From the NCBI GenBank assembly GCA_016183985.1, contig JACPDN010000004.1, positions 1 through 64,000 of the forward strand: a stretch of 64,000 nt of DNA. The letters run 5' to 3'. Of this stretch, positions 29,053 through 39,097 are shown in pieces (the first letter of the stretch is position 1; every line of letters begins with the position of its first letter). A program made the position numbers and the translations under genes. Below the pieces are notes generated by a model, which was given only the letters and a program-made list of their open reading frames with translations, had not been told where the DNA came from and did no database searches. Source of the stretch: Pseudomonadota bacterium (GTDB lineage: Bacteria > Pseudomonadota > Alphaproteobacteria > Dongiales > Dongiaceae).

Positions 29053-31356
29053 ATGGCGGACGAGAGTATCAGAGCGGGGGCCCTCGACTATCACCGGAAC
29101 CCCAAGCCCGGCAAAATTGCCATCGCCGCCACGAAGCCGCTGGCCAACCAGCGTGACCTCGCCTTGGCCTATTCCCCGGGCGTTGCCGCTGCCTCTGAGG
29201 CGATCGCCGCCGAACCGGGCCTTGCCGCCGACTACACCAGCCGTGGCAACCTCATCGCCGTCGTTACCAACGGCACCGCGGTGCTGGGCCTCGGCGCCAT
29301 CGGGCCGCTCGCTGCCAAGCCGGTGATGGAAGGCAAAGCCGTCCTCTTCAAGAAATTCGCAGATATCGACGTGTTCGATATCGAGATCGACGAAACCGAT
29401 CCGGAGAAGCTGGTCGAGATCATCGCCAGCCTGGAGCCGACTTTCGGCGGCATCAATCTTGAGGACATCAAGGCGCCGGAATGTTTCCTGGTTGAAGGCA
29501 AGTTGAAAGAGCGGATGAAGATTCCGGTCATGCATGACGACCAGCATGGCACGGCCATCGTCGTCGCAGCGGCCTTGATCAACGCGCTCGAAGTGGTGGG
29601 CAAGAAGATCGGCGACGTGAAGCTGGTGACGTCGGGCGCTGGTGCCGCAGCGCTCGCTTGCCTCGATCTGCTCGTGGCGCTTGGCCTTTCGCCGGCCAAT
29701 GTCACGGTGACCGATATCGTCGGTGTCGCCTATGAGGGCCGGACCGAGCTGATGGATCCGCGCAAGGCGAAATACGCGCGCAAGACCGACGCCCGCACGC
29801 TCGCCGATGCGATCAAGGACGCAGACGTCTTTCTGGGCCTTTCCGCGCCGCGCGTGTTGAAGCCCGAGATGGTGGCGCAAATGGGCGCCCGCCCGATCAT
29901 CTTTGCGCTCGCCAACCCGACGCCGGAAATTCTTCCCGAAGAAGTGAAGGCCGTGCGACCCGATGCCGTCATCGCCACGGGGCGCTCCGATTATCCGAAC
30001 CAGGTCAACAACGTCCTCTGCTTCCCCTTCATCTTCCGCGGTGCGCTCGATGTCGGAGCGACGCAGATCAACGAGGCGATGAAGGTTGCCTGTGTCTATG
30101 CCATTGCCAAGCTGGCGCGCGCGGAAAGCAGCGATATCGTCGCGTCGGCCTATGGTGGGCTGGAAATGCAGTTCGGCCCGGAGTTCCTGATTCCGAAGCC
30201 GTTCGATCCGCGCCTCATCGTCGAACTGGCACCGGCCGTGGCGCGGGCGGCGATCGACAGCGGTGTCGCCACAAGGCCCATCGCCGATTGGGATGCCTAT
30301 CGCGCCGGGCTCGAGCAGTTCGTGTTCCGCTCGGGCCTCGTCATGAAGCCGGTCTTCGAGCGGGCCCGCGCCGATAAGCGCCGCCTGGTTTATGCCGAAG
30401 GCGAAGAAGAACGCGTGCTCCGCGCCGTGCAATCGGTCGTCGATGAAGGGCTGGCCTATCCCATCCTTGTCGGCCGCCGTTCGGTGGTCGAACGCCGCAT
30501 CGAGAAGATCGGTCTGCGCCTCACCGAAGGCCGCGATTACGAGCTGTGCGATCCCGAAGGCGATCCGCGCTATAACGATTACTGGAATTTCTACCTGATG
30601 CTGACCGAGCGTCGCGGTGTCACGCCGGATTCGGCGCGCACCTTGGTCCGCACGCGCAACACGCTCATCGCCGCGCTGATGGTGCGCCGTGGCGAGGCTG
30701 ACGCGCTCATCTGCGGCACGGTCGGCCGGTTCGAACGGCATCTGGGTTATGTCAACGAGGTGATCGGCCGCAAGGCCGGCGTCAAAGCCTATTCGACGCT
30801 GACCGCGGTGCTGCTCACCTCCGGCACGTTCTTCATCACCGATACCGAAGTGACGCATAATCCGACCGATGAGGAAGTGGCGGAAAGTGCCGTCATGTCG
30901 GCCGCCTGGCTGCGCCGCTTCGGCATCGCGCCCAAGGCCGCCTTGCTGTCGCATTCCAATTTCGGGAGTTCCGATTCCGATTCCGCCCGCAAGATGCGAC
31001 GCGCCCTGGGCCTCATCCTGCAACGCGACCCGGAACTTGAAGTCGAAGGCGAGATGAAGGGCGATTCCGCCGTCTCCGAGGCGGTGCGCGAGCGTCTCTT
31101 CCCGTCCTCGCGACTTAAAGGCCGCGCCAATCTGCTGGTCATGCCCAATCTCGATGCGGCCAACATCACGCTCAATCTGCTGCGCCTGTTGGGCGAAGGG
31201 CTGTCGATCGGGCCGATCCTGCTCGGCACCAACCTCCCCGCCCATATCGTGTCGCAGAGCATTTCCGTGCGTGGTCTCATCAATATGAGCGCCGTCGCCG
31301 CCGTCGAAGCCCAGGACAAGAAGTCCCGCGAGGCGGCAAGCCATGGCCGGTCCTGA
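29053..31356 (+). CDS. maeB: NADP-dependent malic enzyme (MaeB type, with phosphotransacetylase-like domain)
   Basis: A 767-residue fusion enzyme making pyruvate, CO2 and NADPH from malate. The malic domain (1-~430) has [35 protein letters not shown] and an NADP fold ([16 protein letters not shown]). The C-terminal phosphotransacetylase-like domain (~440-760) has [14 protein letters not shown] and is usually catalytically inactive and regulatory. The ATG at 29053 is chosen with GAGGGCAGG upstream. The 3' end overlaps mgtE by 14 nt. Confidence 0.94.
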   Translation: MADESIRAGALDYHRNPKPGKIAIAATKPLANQRDLALAYSPGVAAASEAIAAEPGLAADYTSRGNLIAVVTNGTAVLGLGAIGPLAAKPVMEGKAVLFKKFADIDVFDIEIDETDPEKLVEIIASLEPTFGGINLEDIKAPECFLVEGKLKERMKIPVMHDDQHGTAIVVAAALINALEVVGKKIGDVKLVTSGAGAAALACLDLLVALGLSPANVTVTDIVGVAYEGRTELMDPRKAKYARKTDARTLADAIKDADVFLGLSAPRVLKPEMVAQMGARPIIFALANPTPEILPEEVKAVRPDAVIATGRSDYPNQVNNVLCFPFIFRGALDVGATQINEAMKVACVYAIAKLARAESSDIVASAYGGLEMQFGPEFLIPKPFDPRLIVELAPAVARAAIDSGVATRPIADWDAYRAGLEQFVFRSGLVMKPVFERARADKRRLVYAEGEEERVLRAVQSVVDEGLAYPILVGRRSVVERRIEKIGLRLTEGRDYELCDPEGDPRYNDYWNFYLMLTERRGVTPDSARTLVRTRNTLIAALMVRRGEADALICGTVGRFERHLGYVNEVIGRKAGVKAYSTLTAVLLTSGTFFITDTEVTHNPTDEEVAESAVMSAAWLRRFGIAPKAALLSHSNFGSSDSDSARKMRRALGLILQRDPELEVEGEMKGDSAVSEAVRERLFPSSRLKGRANLLVMPNLDAANITLNLLRLLGEGLSIGPILLGTNLPAHIVSQSISVRGLINMSAVAAVEAQDKKSREAASHGRS

Positions 31357-32764
31357 GGTAGAAAAGCCGACTGCTGAAGAAGACCGTTCGACCATCGTCG
31401 AGACGGTGGACGAGGAGGAGCTTTACGGTCCGTCCGAGGAATTGCTGGAGAATATCAACGCGGCCTTGGCCGCCGGCGATATTCCCGTGGTCGAATCGCT
31501 CATCGAGCCGCTGCACCCGGCCGATGTCGCCGACCTCATCGAGCATCTGGGACCGGAACAGCGCAAGCTCTTCCTCGACATCACCCGTCATGCCCTCGAA
31601 GCCGAGACCATTTCACATCTTGATGAGGCCTTGCGCGACGAAGTGGTCGATCAGATGGCCCCGGCGGAACTGGCCGAGGTCGTTACTGAGCTCGATACCG
31701 ACGATGCCGTCGACCTCCTTGAGGATCTCGACGAAGACACGCAGCAGCAGGTGCTGGACAGCCTGCCGGCCGAGGACCGCGCCTATCTCGAACAGAGCCT
31801 GACCTTTCCGGAGGATAGCGCCGGTCGCCTGATGCAGCGCGAGCTGGTCGCCATCAGCGACCAGTGGAATGTCGGCGAGACCGTCGATTACCTCCGCAAC
31901 ACGGAAGACCTGCCCGACGACTTCTACGATCTTTATATCGTCGATGCAGACCGAAAGCCGGTCGGTTCCGTGCCATTGTCGCGCGCCATGCGCTCGAAGC
32001 GCGATATCAAGCTGACCGATGTCATGGACGAGGAATTGCGCCTCGTCCCCTATGATACCGACCAGGAAGCGGTCGCCTATCTCTTCCGCCAATATGCGCT
32101 GGTCTCGGCGCCGGTGGTCGATGGCGACGGTCGCCTCATCGGCGTCATCACGGTCGACGACGTGGTACGCGTCATCGATGAGGAGGCGGAGGAAGATCTC
32201 CTCAACATCGTCGGCGTGTCGGATACGGACTTTCACGCACCAGCCTACAAGACCGCCTTCCTGCGCGTGCGCTGGCTGGTGGTGACGCTGGTCAACACGC
32301 TCATTGCCAGCTTCGTCATTTCGCGCTTCGAAGGCACCATCGGCCACTATCCGGCGCTCGCTGTGCTGATGCCGATCACGGCGGCGATGGGCGGCAATGC
32401 CGGCGTGCAGGTCATCACGGTGACCGTGCGCGCGCTGGCCACCCGCGATATCACGCCCAATTCCAATGTCATGCGCCTCATCTCCAAGGAACTGGCGGTG
32501 GGTCTCATGAACGCCGTGGTCTTTGCCATCATCCTCGGCGCGGTGGGCGGTTATTGGTTCGGCCATATCGGCCTCGGCTTCGTGCTCGGCGGCGCCATGA
32601 TCTTCAACATGGTTTGGGCAGGCTTTGCCGGCACCGTGATCCCGCTTGTCATGGAGCGCATCGGTCTCGATCCGGCGATCGGCGCCGGACCGTTTCTCAC
32701 CACCACCACCGACTGCCTCGGCTTCTTCGCCTTCTTAGGCTTGGCTACCTTGTTCCTAACCTGA
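31343..32764 (+). CDS. mgtE: Magnesium transporter MgtE
   Basis: A 473-residue Mg2+ channel. The N-terminal acidic superhelical domain (~35-140, with HPADVADLIEHL and ELDTDDAVDLLEDL) is followed by a CBS pair (~150-270, Mg2+ sensing). Five membrane segments follow (~285-473), including PITAAMGGNAGVQVITVTVRALA and GPFLTTTTDCLGFFAFLG. It overlaps the malic enzyme gene by 14 nt, so the two are translationally linked. Confidence 0.95.
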   Translation: MAGPEVEKPTAEEDRSTIVETVDEEELYGPSEELLENINAALAAGDIPVVESLIEPLHPADVADLIEHLGPEQRKLFLDITRHALEAETISHLDEALRDEVVDQMAPAELAEVVTELDTDDAVDLLEDLDEDTQQQVLDSLPAEDRAYLEQSLTFPEDSAGRLMQRELVAISDQWNVGETVDYLRNTEDLPDDFYDLYIVDADRKPVGSVPLSRAMRSKRDIKLTDVMDEELRLVPYDTDQEAVAYLFRQYALVSAPVVDGDGRLIGVITVDDVVRVIDEEAEEDLLNIVGVSDTDFHAPAYKTAFLRVRWLVVTLVNTLIASFVISRFEGTIGHYPALAVLMPITAAMGGNAGVQVITVTVRALATRDITPNSNVMRLISKELAVGLMNAVVFAIILGAVGGYWFGHIGLGFVLGGAMIFNMVWAGFAGTVIPLVMERIGLDPAIGAGPFLTTTTDCLGFFAFLGLATLFLT

Positions 32765-32803
32765 AGGGGTGGCAGGATGCCGTCATCAAAAGCCCCAAAG
32801 CAT

Positions 32804-32881
32804 CGTCATGCCCGGGCTTGACCCGGGCATCCAGTCTTTCAAGGCAATCAATGGATCCCCGGGTCAAGCCCGGGGATGACG
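32804..32881. repeat. Palindromic intergenic repeat, type B, copy 1
   Basis: Outer ends CGTCATGCCC...GGGGATGACG are complementary. Each half also folds alone (GCCCGGGCTTGACCCGGGC). It lies between mgtE and the acyl-CoA dehydrogenase. Relatives are at 37281, 44004, 50935 and 51785. Confidence 0.85.
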
Positions 32882-32906
32882 AAAAGAAAATGCGGGAGGA
32901 ACAGCC

Positions 32907-34070
32907 ATGACTTTCCCGACCCTCGATTTCGATCTCGGTGAAACGGCCGATGCGCTGCGCGAGAGTGTGGCTGCCTTCGCGGCCGCCGAGATCGCACCCC
33001 GCGCCGATGCGATCGACCGCGACAACGATTTCCCGGCCGATCTGTGGCGCAAGCTGGGTGACATGGGCCTGCTCGGCATCACCGTGGAACCCGAATATGG
33101 CGGCTCCGGCATGGGCTATCTCGAGCATGTCATCGCCATGGAGGAGATCAGCCGCGCCTCGGCGGCGGTGGGCCTCTCTTACGGTGCCCATAGCAATCTC
33201 TGCGTCAACCAGATCCGCCGCAACGGCAATGAGGCGCAGAAGCGCAGATATTTGCCAGGACTCGTCGACGGCAGCAAAATCGGTGCGCTTGCCATGAGCG
33301 AGCCGGAAGCGGGCTCCGACGTCGTTTCCATGCGCCTGAAAGCCGATCCCGCACCGGGCGGCTTCGTGCTCAATGGCGCCAAGATGTGGATCACCAACGG
33401 ACCGGATGCCGATACGCTCATCGTCTATGCCAAGACCGATCTCGCCGCGGGGCCGCGCGGCATCAGCGCCTTCATCGTCGAGAAGAGCGACAAAGGGTTC
33501 TCCTGCACCAAGAAGCTCGACAAGCTCGGCATGCGCGGCTCGAACACCGGCGAGCTTGTCTTTGACAATTGTTTCCTCCCCGAAGAACGTTTGCTCGGCA
33601 CGCTCAATGGCGGGGTACGTGTTCTCATGAGCGGCCTCGATTATGAGCGTGCGGTTTTGTCCGGCGGACCCTTGGGCATCATGCAGGCCTGTCTCGATCT
33701 CGTGATCCCTTACGTCCATACGCGCCGGCAGTTCGGTCAGCCGATCGGCACCTTCCAGCTGATGCAGGCGAAGATCGCCGATATGTACACGCATGCGAGC
33801 GCCGCCCGCGCCTATGTCTATGCCGTGGCGAAGGCCTGCGACAAGGGCCGGACGACGCGCAAGGATGCGGCTGGCGCCATTCTGTTTTCGGCAGAAAAAG
33901 CCACATCTTTGGCGCTCGATGCCATTCAGTGTCTCGGCGGCAACGGTTATATCAACGACTATCCGGCCGGGCGGCTGCTGCGCGATGCCAAGCTTTATGA
34001 GATCGGCGCCGGCACCTCGGAAATCCGCCGCATGCTGATCGGCCGCGAGTTGTTCGAAGAAACCGCCTGA
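32907..34070 (+). CDS. ivd: Isovaleryl-CoA dehydrogenase
   Basis: A 387-residue FAD-dependent acyl-CoA dehydrogenase. [13 protein letters not shown] is the isovaleryl-type substrate-pocket signature, [16 protein letters not shown] the FAD-binding motif, and [34 protein letters not shown] the C-terminal signature. It converts isovaleryl-CoA to 3-methylcrotonyl-CoA in leucine breakdown. The usual partners (methylcrotonyl-CoA carboxylase, HMG-CoA lyase) are not adjacent, so the assignment rests on sequence. ATG at 32907. Confidence 0.9.
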   Translation: MTFPTLDFDLGETADALRESVAAFAAAEIAPRADAIDRDNDFPADLWRKLGDMGLLGITVEPEYGGSGMGYLEHVIAMEEISRASAAVGLSYGAHSNLCVNQIRRNGNEAQKRRYLPGLVDGSKIGALAMSEPEAGSDVVSMRLKADPAPGGFVLNGAKMWITNGPDADTLIVYAKTDLAAGPRGISAFIVEKSDKGFSCTKKLDKLGMRGSNTGELVFDNCFLPEERLLGTLNGGVRVLMSGLDYERAVLSGGPLGIMQACLDLVIPYVHTRRQFGQPIGTFQLMQAKIADMYTHASAARAYVYAVAKACDKGRTTRKDAAGAILFSAEKATSLALDAIQCLGGNGYINDYPAGRLLRDAKLYEIGAGTSEIRRMLIGRELFEETA

Positions 34071-34095
34071 AATTAACTGGCTGAAGGACACGGCC

Positions 34096-34281
34096 ATGGC
34101 TCTCGAGATGCGCAGCGAATGCGAAAAATGCGCCCGGCTTCTGCCGCACGATGCGTCCGACGCATATATCTGTTCTTATGAATGCACTTGGTGCGGCCCT
34201 TGCGCGCACGCTATGAATCACACCTGCCCCAATTGCGGCGGCGATCTGCAGCGCCGCCCCATGCGAAAGAAGGATGATTGA
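34096..34281 (+). CDS. DUF1272 zinc-ribbon-like small protein
   Basis: A 61-residue protein with nine cysteines in paired arrangements (CEKC, C...C, CTWCGPC, CPNC). This matches the DUF1272 family, a likely zinc-binding protein of unknown function. Its stop overlaps the RidA start by 8 nt. Confidence 0.86.
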   Translation: MALEMRSECEKCARLLPHDASDAYICSYECTWCGPCAHAMNHTCPNCGGDLQRRPMRKKDD

Positions 34282-34666
34282 GACCATGTCGCGTCAATTG
34301 ATTTCCTCCGGCTCGGCGTTCGAAAAAGTGGCCGGCTATTCTCGCGCCGTGGTCGATGGCGATTGGATCTTCGTTTCCGGGACGACCGGTTTCGATTACG
34401 CCAAGATGAGCATCTCGGAGGATGTGATCGAGCAGACCCACCAGACCTTCCGCAACATCGAAGCGGCGCTGAAACAGGCTGGATCGTCCCTGAAGGATGT
34501 CGTGCGCGCCCGCTACATCATCGTCAATCCGGCGGATTGGGAGAAGGTGGCGCCCGTCTTTGGCCAGTATTTCGGCGATGTGCGCCCGGCCTCGACCGCG
34601 ATCGTCTGCGGCCTGGTCGACGCCAAGATGAAGATCGAAATCGAAGTCACCGCCAAGCGCCAATAG
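34274..34666 (+). CDS. RidA family protein (YjgF/YER057c/UK114)
   Basis: A 130-residue chorismate-mutase-like trimeric fold protein. The conserved Arg in DVVRARYIIVN binds imine carboxylates, and PASTAIVCGLVDAKMKIEIEV is the C-terminal signature. RidA proteins hydrolyse reactive enamine/imine intermediates. It overlaps the DUF1272 gene. The exact substrate is unknown. Confidence 0.88.
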   Translation: MIETMSRQLISSGSAFEKVAGYSRAVVDGDWIFVSGTTGFDYAKMSISEDVIEQTHQTFRNIEAALKQAGSSLKDVVRARYIIVNPADWEKVAPVFGQYFGDVRPASTAIVCGLVDAKMKIEIEVTAKRQ

Positions 34667-34675
34667 GATATCGCC

Positions 34676-35356
34676 ATGCCGACCGTCCTCATCACCGGCG
34701 CCAATCGCGGTATCGGCCTGGAACTTGCCCGGCAATATGCCCAAGCCGGCTGGGACGTCATCGCCTGCTGCCGCAAACCGACGGAAGCCGACGCCCTCAA
34801 GGCGCTGAAGGGCAATGTCGAGGTCAAAGCGCTCGATGTGGCAAAGCCGGCCTCAATCGCCAAATTGGCGGTGGCACTCAAAGGCCGGTCGATCGACGTG
34901 CTCCTCAACAATGCCGGCATCCTCGGCCGGCGGGTGGGATTCGGCAAGGCCGAGACCAAGGAATTCCTCGGCGTCATGCAGGTCAATGTGCTGGGGCCGC
35001 TCCTGATGGCGGAAAGCTTCTGGCCGCTGGTCAAGAAATCGAAGCAGAAGAAGATCGTCGCCATCACCTCCGGCATGGGGTCGATTTCGGGCGGCGCCAA
35101 TGGCGGCTCCTACGCCTATCGAAGCTCGAAGGCGGCCTTGAACATGGTGATGAAGAATCTCGGCAATGATCTCGGTGGCAAAGGCATCGCGACTGCCGCG
35201 ATCAGCCCTGGCTGGGTCAAGACCGATATGGGCGGCAAGAGCGCGCCGCTTACCGTCACCGACAGTGCCGCCGGCATCATCAAGGTGATCGCCAGCATCG
35301 ACGCTGCCAAGAGCGGCGGCTTCTTCAACCACAACGGCGACACGATAGCCTGGTGA
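34676..35356 (+). CDS. SDR family oxidoreductase (C-factor-like)
   Basis: A 226-residue short-chain dehydrogenase. It has TGANRGIGLELARQYA, NNAGILG and catalytic Ser plus Tyr-x-x-x-Lys (YRSSK), all canonical. The order with VLITGANRGIGLELARQYAQAGW resembles CsgA/C-factor-type SDRs. Substrate unknown. It is 9 nt downstream of RidA. Confidence 0.88.
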   Translation: MPTVLITGANRGIGLELARQYAQAGWDVIACCRKPTEADALKALKGNVEVKALDVAKPASIAKLAVALKGRSIDVLLNNAGILGRRVGFGKAETKEFLGVMQVNVLGPLLMAESFWPLVKKSKQKKIVAITSGMGSISGGANGGSYAYRSSKAALNMVMKNLGNDLGGKGIATAAISPGWVKTDMGGKSAPLTVTDSAAGIIKVIASIDAAKSGGFFNHNGDTIAW

Positions 35357-35363
35357 TGCATCC

Positions 35364-35969
35364 ATGAGCGCCCGTCCCATCGAATTCTATTTCGACTTCT
35401 CCTCGCCCTACGGCTATCTCGCGGCGCATAGGATCGAGGATGTGGGGGCGGAGTTTGGTCGCGAGGTATTGTGGCGGCCCATTCTGCTGGGCGCCGTCTT
35501 CAAGGCGAGCGGCCAGTCGCCGCTGGTCAGCCAGCCGTTGCGCGGCCCCTATCACAAGCATGATCTGCTGCGCACGGCGCGGCGGCAGAAGCTGCCCTTC
35601 CGCTTTCCTGATGATTTCCCGATGGCGACGATCGCGGCTGCCCGCGCCTTCTATGCGCTCGATGCCGGCTCGCCCAAGAATGCCAAGCGATTGGCATTGG
35701 CATTGTTCGACACGGCTTTCAGCCAAGGCATCAATATCAGCGCCACCGCCACCGTGCTCGACGTGGCGGAAAAGCTCGGCCTCGACCGCGCCGCGATCGA
35801 AGCCGGCATCGGCGACAATGCCGTCAAGCTTCGCCTCAAGGCCGAGACCGACGGCGCCATCGAACGCAACATCTTCGGCTCCCCCTTCTTCGTCGTCGAT
35901 GGCGAAATGTTCTGGGGCAACGATCGCATTCCCGACCTCCGTGACTGGCTGAAGACCGGCGGCTGGTAG
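35364..35969 (+). CDS. DsbA-family 2-hydroxychromene-2-carboxylate isomerase-like protein
   Basis: A 201-residue thioredoxin-fold protein. EFYFDFSSPYGYLAAHRIE has the catalytic-type Ser of kappa-class GST/HCCA isomerases, and NIFGSPFFVVDGEMFWGNDRI is the C-terminal signature. HCCA isomerase acts in naphthalene breakdown, but most homologues are glutathione-dependent with other substrates. It is in the run of close plus-strand genes from 32907. Confidence 0.85.
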   Translation: MSARPIEFYFDFSSPYGYLAAHRIEDVGAEFGREVLWRPILLGAVFKASGQSPLVSQPLRGPYHKHDLLRTARRQKLPFRFPDDFPMATIAAARAFYALDAGSPKNAKRLALALFDTAFSQGINISATATVLDVAEKLGLDRAAIEAGIGDNAVKLRLKAETDGAIERNIFGSPFFVVDGEMFWGNDRIPDLRDWLKTGGW

Positions 35970-35989
35970 CTCATCACAGGAAAGACATC

Positions 35990-37264
35990 ATGCTCGATCA
36001 ATCCCTCGCCACCGACATCATCGGCGCTGTCAATGCCGGCTTCGATGCCCAAGTGAAGGAAACGGCGGCACTCACGGCCTTGCCATCCTTGCGGGGCCAG
36101 GAAGCCACGGCGCAGGATTTCATGGCCGAGCGCTACCGCGCCCGCGGCCTCTCGGTCGATCACTGGAAGATCAAGGTCGAGGATATCCAGCACCTCCCCG
36201 GCTTCTCGCCGGTAGCGGTTTCCTACGAGAACGCCTTCAACGTCGTTGGCGCCCATCGCCCGCGCGACGTGAAGGGCCGTTCGCTCATCCTCAACGGCCA
36301 TATCGACGTCGTGCCGACCGGCCCGCATGACCTCTGGTCCCGGCCGCCTTTCGAGCCGCATGTCGAGGGCGATTGGCTCTATGGCCGTGGTTCGGGCGAC
36401 ATGAAGGCCGGGCTCTATGGCTGCCTCGCCGCCTTCGATGCGCTGGACCGTTTGGGGTTGCGGCCGGCGGCCCCCGTCTATCTGCAATCCGTCGTCGAGG
36501 AGGAATGCACCGGCAATGGCGCGCTCGCCTGCCTGCAACGCGGCTATCGGGCGGATGCCGCTATCATCCCCGAACCGATGGGCGATTCACTGCTCAATGC
36601 GCAATTGGGTGTCATGTGGTTCCAGGTAAAGCTGCGCGGCAAGCCCGTCCACGTCGCCTATGCCGGTACGGGCTCCAACGCCATCGAGGCGGCCTTTCCG
36701 GTCATGCAGGCACTCCATGCGCTGGAGGAGCGGTGGAACAAGGACCGGCACGAGATCTGGGGCGAGCATAAGCACCCGATCAATTTCGTCGTCTCCAAGA
36801 TCGAAGGCGGCGATTGGACGTCGAGCGTGCCGGCCTGGTGCACCTTCGACATGCGCATCTCCTTCTATCCCGGCATGGAGCTCGCGCGCGTGCGCCAGGA
36901 TGTGGAAGACACGGTGCGGGCCGCGGCGGCCGGCCATTCCTTCCTCGCCAACAACCCGCCGCAGGTCGTCTATCACGGCTTCCAGGCGGAACCCTATGTG
37001 CTGAAGAACGGCGATGCCGCCATCGCCTGTCTCGAGCGCGCGCATGTCCTTGCCTTTGACGCGGAACTGCCGCGGGTCGCCACCACCGCCACCACCGATG
37101 CCCGCTTCTTCGGCCTTTATGCCGACACGCCGGCCTTGGTCTATGGACCGCTCTCGGAGGACATCCACGGCTTCGACGAGCGCGTCTCACTCTCCTCGCT
37201 CCGGAAGATCACGCAAGGCATGGCCCTCTTCATGGCCGATTGGTGCGGGGTGGAGAGAAGGTAA
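35990..37264 (+). CDS. M20 family metallopeptidase (ArgE/DapE/ACY1 type)
   Basis: A 424-residue zinc-dependent deacylase. Metal motifs are NGHIDVVPTG, GRGSGDMKAG and VEEECTGNGALA with the catalytic Glu, and a C-terminal HGFDERVS provides the last ligand. The dimerisation lid is around residues 195-310. Substrate could be acetylornithine, succinyl-DAP or another N-acyl amino acid; neighbours do not decide. AAAG at 35981-35984 precedes the ATG. Confidence 0.88.
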   Translation: MLDQSLATDIIGAVNAGFDAQVKETAALTALPSLRGQEATAQDFMAERYRARGLSVDHWKIKVEDIQHLPGFSPVAVSYENAFNVVGAHRPRDVKGRSLILNGHIDVVPTGPHDLWSRPPFEPHVEGDWLYGRGSGDMKAGLYGCLAAFDALDRLGLRPAAPVYLQSVVEEECTGNGALACLQRGYRADAAIIPEPMGDSLLNAQLGVMWFQVKLRGKPVHVAYAGTGSNAIEAAFPVMQALHALEERWNKDRHEIWGEHKHPINFVVSKIEGGDWTSSVPAWCTFDMRISFYPGMELARVRQDVEDTVRAAAAGHSFLANNPPQVVYHGFQAEPYVLKNGDAAIACLERAHVLAFDAELPRVATTATTDARFFGLYADTPALVYGPLSEDIHGFDERVSLSSLRKITQGMALFMADWCGVERR

Positions 37265-37280
37265 GCTTATTGCACTCGTT

Positions 37281-37372
37281 CGTCATGGCCCGCTTCAGGC
37301 TGGCCATCCACGCATTCTTTTGCGCATGAAGACAGCAAGTCGTGGATCCCCCGGCCAAGCCGGGGGATGACA
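37281..37372. repeat. Palindromic intergenic repeat, type B, copy 4 (diverged)
   Basis: CGTCATGGCCCGCTTCAGGC and the end CCCCGGCCAAGCCGGGGGATGACA mirror the type B plan: outer CGTCAT/ATGACx ends with an inner stem in each half. It lies between the convergent M20 and cupin genes. Confidence 0.75.
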
Positions 37373-37403
37373 GCCGCGTATGGCTGCGCCGCCTTCGCTT
37401 GTC

Positions 37404-37769
37404 CTACGGCAGCAGGATATAGGTCTTCCTGACCGTCTCGTGGATTTCCCAGACGCCGAGGCTTTCGGGCGGGAAATAGAGGGCGTCGCCGGCATTGATC
37501 TCGATCACCTGGCCGCTCGACGCGCGGAACGTGGCGCGGCCGCTGATGAAATGGGCGAATTCGGCCTTGCGGATCTGGCGGTTCCACTTGCCTGGTGAGC
37601 ATTCCCAGATGCCGAAATCCGGTTCCCGACTGACACCATCAGGGCCTTTCTCGGTGGGCGAGGTGCCGCGCAATTGTGCGACCGGCTCACCCAAGGGTTC
37701 GGCCACCTTGCCCCAATCCTCGAGAGCTGCGGACGGAAGACCGCCGGTATTGGCAAGGCGCTTGATCAT
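37404..37769 (-). CDS. Cupin domain-containing protein (DUF861/cupin_3 type)
   Basis: A 121-residue single cupin. FGIWECSPGKWNR, AEFAHFISGRATFRASSG and INAGDALYFPPESLGVWEIHETVRKTYIL match the EutQ/ureidoglycine-like cupin_3 family. The canonical metal His residues are partly replaced. The substrate is unknown. Confidence 0.82.
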   Translation of the reverse strand: MIKRLANTGGLPSAALEDWGKVAEPLGEPVAQLRGTSPTEKGPDGVSREPDFGIWECSPGKWNRQIRKAEFAHFISGRATFRASSGQVIEINAGDALYFPPESLGVWEIHETVRKTYILLP

Positions 37770-37801
37770 CTTGGAAGCTCCTGAGAGGGAAAGCGATTGA
37801 G

Positions 37802-38362
37802 TTAGGGTTTTTCTTTGACGGCCTGGAAGGCCATGGCTTCTGCGAGTGCCGTGTTGAGATCGGCGCTCGACATCTCGCTCTTATACTTGTCCCGCAGGCC
37901 GTTGATGTTCTGCACCTCGGTCGGATCCTGGGTCAGGCGCGAGGCGATGGTGAGCCAGATGAAGGCCCGCTTGATATCGACCGGCCCGCCTTGCCCGCGT
38001 GCATTCATGACCGCAAGGCCCAGCATGGCGTCAGGCAGGCCCTGACGCGCGGCGCGGCCATACCATTCCCGCGCCTGGGCAAAATTGGCGGGACCGGCAT
38101 CGCCGTAATGGTAATAGCCGGCAAGCTTCCATTGCGCGATGGGGTCGCCTTCGGGCGCCAGTTCCTTCAGCCGCAGAAAGGCGCCGACCTTGTTGCCGTC
38201 GAGCTCCATCTTGTGAACCTCGACGAGGTCTTCAGGCGCCGCCCAGGCGGGCGTGCTGGCAAGGAGGGAGAACAAGGGTGCCGCCAGCAGCAACAGCGCC
38301 GTGGCACTTTGGCGGATGAATCGGGGGCGGATGAATCGCGAAAGCGTGGGGATATGAGACAT
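37802..38362 (-). CDS. Secreted Sel1-repeat protein
   Basis: A 186-residue protein. The signal peptide is residues ~1-43 (hydrophobic run ALLLLAAPLFSLLAST, cut near AWA). Sel1-like repeats follow (AQWKLAGYYHYG, AREWYGRAARQGLPDAMLGLAVMNARGQG, AFIWLTIAS). Such repeats mediate protein contacts. The frame extends upstream by 58 codons, but the ATG at 38362 puts the signal peptide at the start. Function unknown. Confidence 0.8.
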   Translation of the reverse strand: MSHIPTLSRFIRPRFIRQSATALLLLAAPLFSLLASTPAWAAPEDLVEVHKMELDGNKVGAFLRLKELAPEGDPIAQWKLAGYYHYGDAGPANFAQAREWYGRAARQGLPDAMLGLAVMNARGQGGPVDIKRAFIWLTIASRLTQDPTEVQNINGLRDKYKSEMSSADLNTALAEAMAFQAVKEKP

Positions 38363-38602
38363 GGGCCGGAGAATTGCCGATCTTGGGCCGCCGTGCAACC
38401 ACACTCGCGCAAGCGCAAGCGCACCCGTGACGGCAGTCACACGATCTCGCGCCGGTGGTCTCAAGCCGGTGGTCGCAAGCCGCCACCGGTGGCGGCCATT
38501 CGGCCCCACCTTAGCGCCCACCAAATTGGCGGCCAAGCGTCACCATTTCCCGGCGTCATCGATCCGGGAGTAACACCTGGCTGGCAAATGCCGGGGATCA
38601 GG

Positions 38603-38878
38603 TCAGTTCGTCTTGCCGCGCTGGTTGGTGAACTGATCCTCGCGGATGCTCTTCACCAGATCCTCCACGAACTCGGCCGTCATCTCCGCACCATGCTTGG
38701 CCACCAGGGCGAACAGGGCTGCCGAGATCGACATGGTGCCGATCGTGTCGAACGGAACGCCTTTGTTGAAAGCGTCTTCCCAATAGGTGTTGAACAGGTC
38801 GAAACAGAGCTTGCGCTGCTGTTCGTCGGTGGTCGGGGGCGCGCTCATCTTTTGCCCTTCAAACAATGCGGTCTCCAT
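38603..38878 (-). CDS. Small conserved-looking protein of unknown function
   Basis: A 91-residue, mostly helical, soluble protein (KLCFDLFNTYWEDAFNKGVPFDTIGTMSISAALFALVAKHGAEMTAEFVEDLVKSI). No family is recognised. Two ATGs compete; the one at 38878 is preferred because AAGGAG sits 6 nt before it, while for the ATG at 38884 it abuts. It stands alone on the minus strand with ~210 bp of non-coding DNA before the next gene. Confidence 0.72.
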   Translation of the reverse strand: METALFEGQKMSAPPTTDEQQRKLCFDLFNTYWEDAFNKGVPFDTIGTMSISAALFALVAKHGAEMTAEFVEDLVKSIREDQFTNQRGKTN

Positions 38879-39097
38879 AGCCATCTCCTTGAACGGTGGA
38901 CCGCACTATCACCAGCAAGCCCTGTGCCATGACGGAATCATGACTGTATGTAGGGGGTTAGCCAGCCCGTTCGACGAGTCGTTGTGTGGATTAGAGCTTC
39001 CCGAGTCATAACAACTACTTAACAGGCGTCGTTCCCGGCCGGTCGAGGGGAAATATTTGCCGGGGCGGAAGCGACGATTCGTGCCACCTGAAACGCC

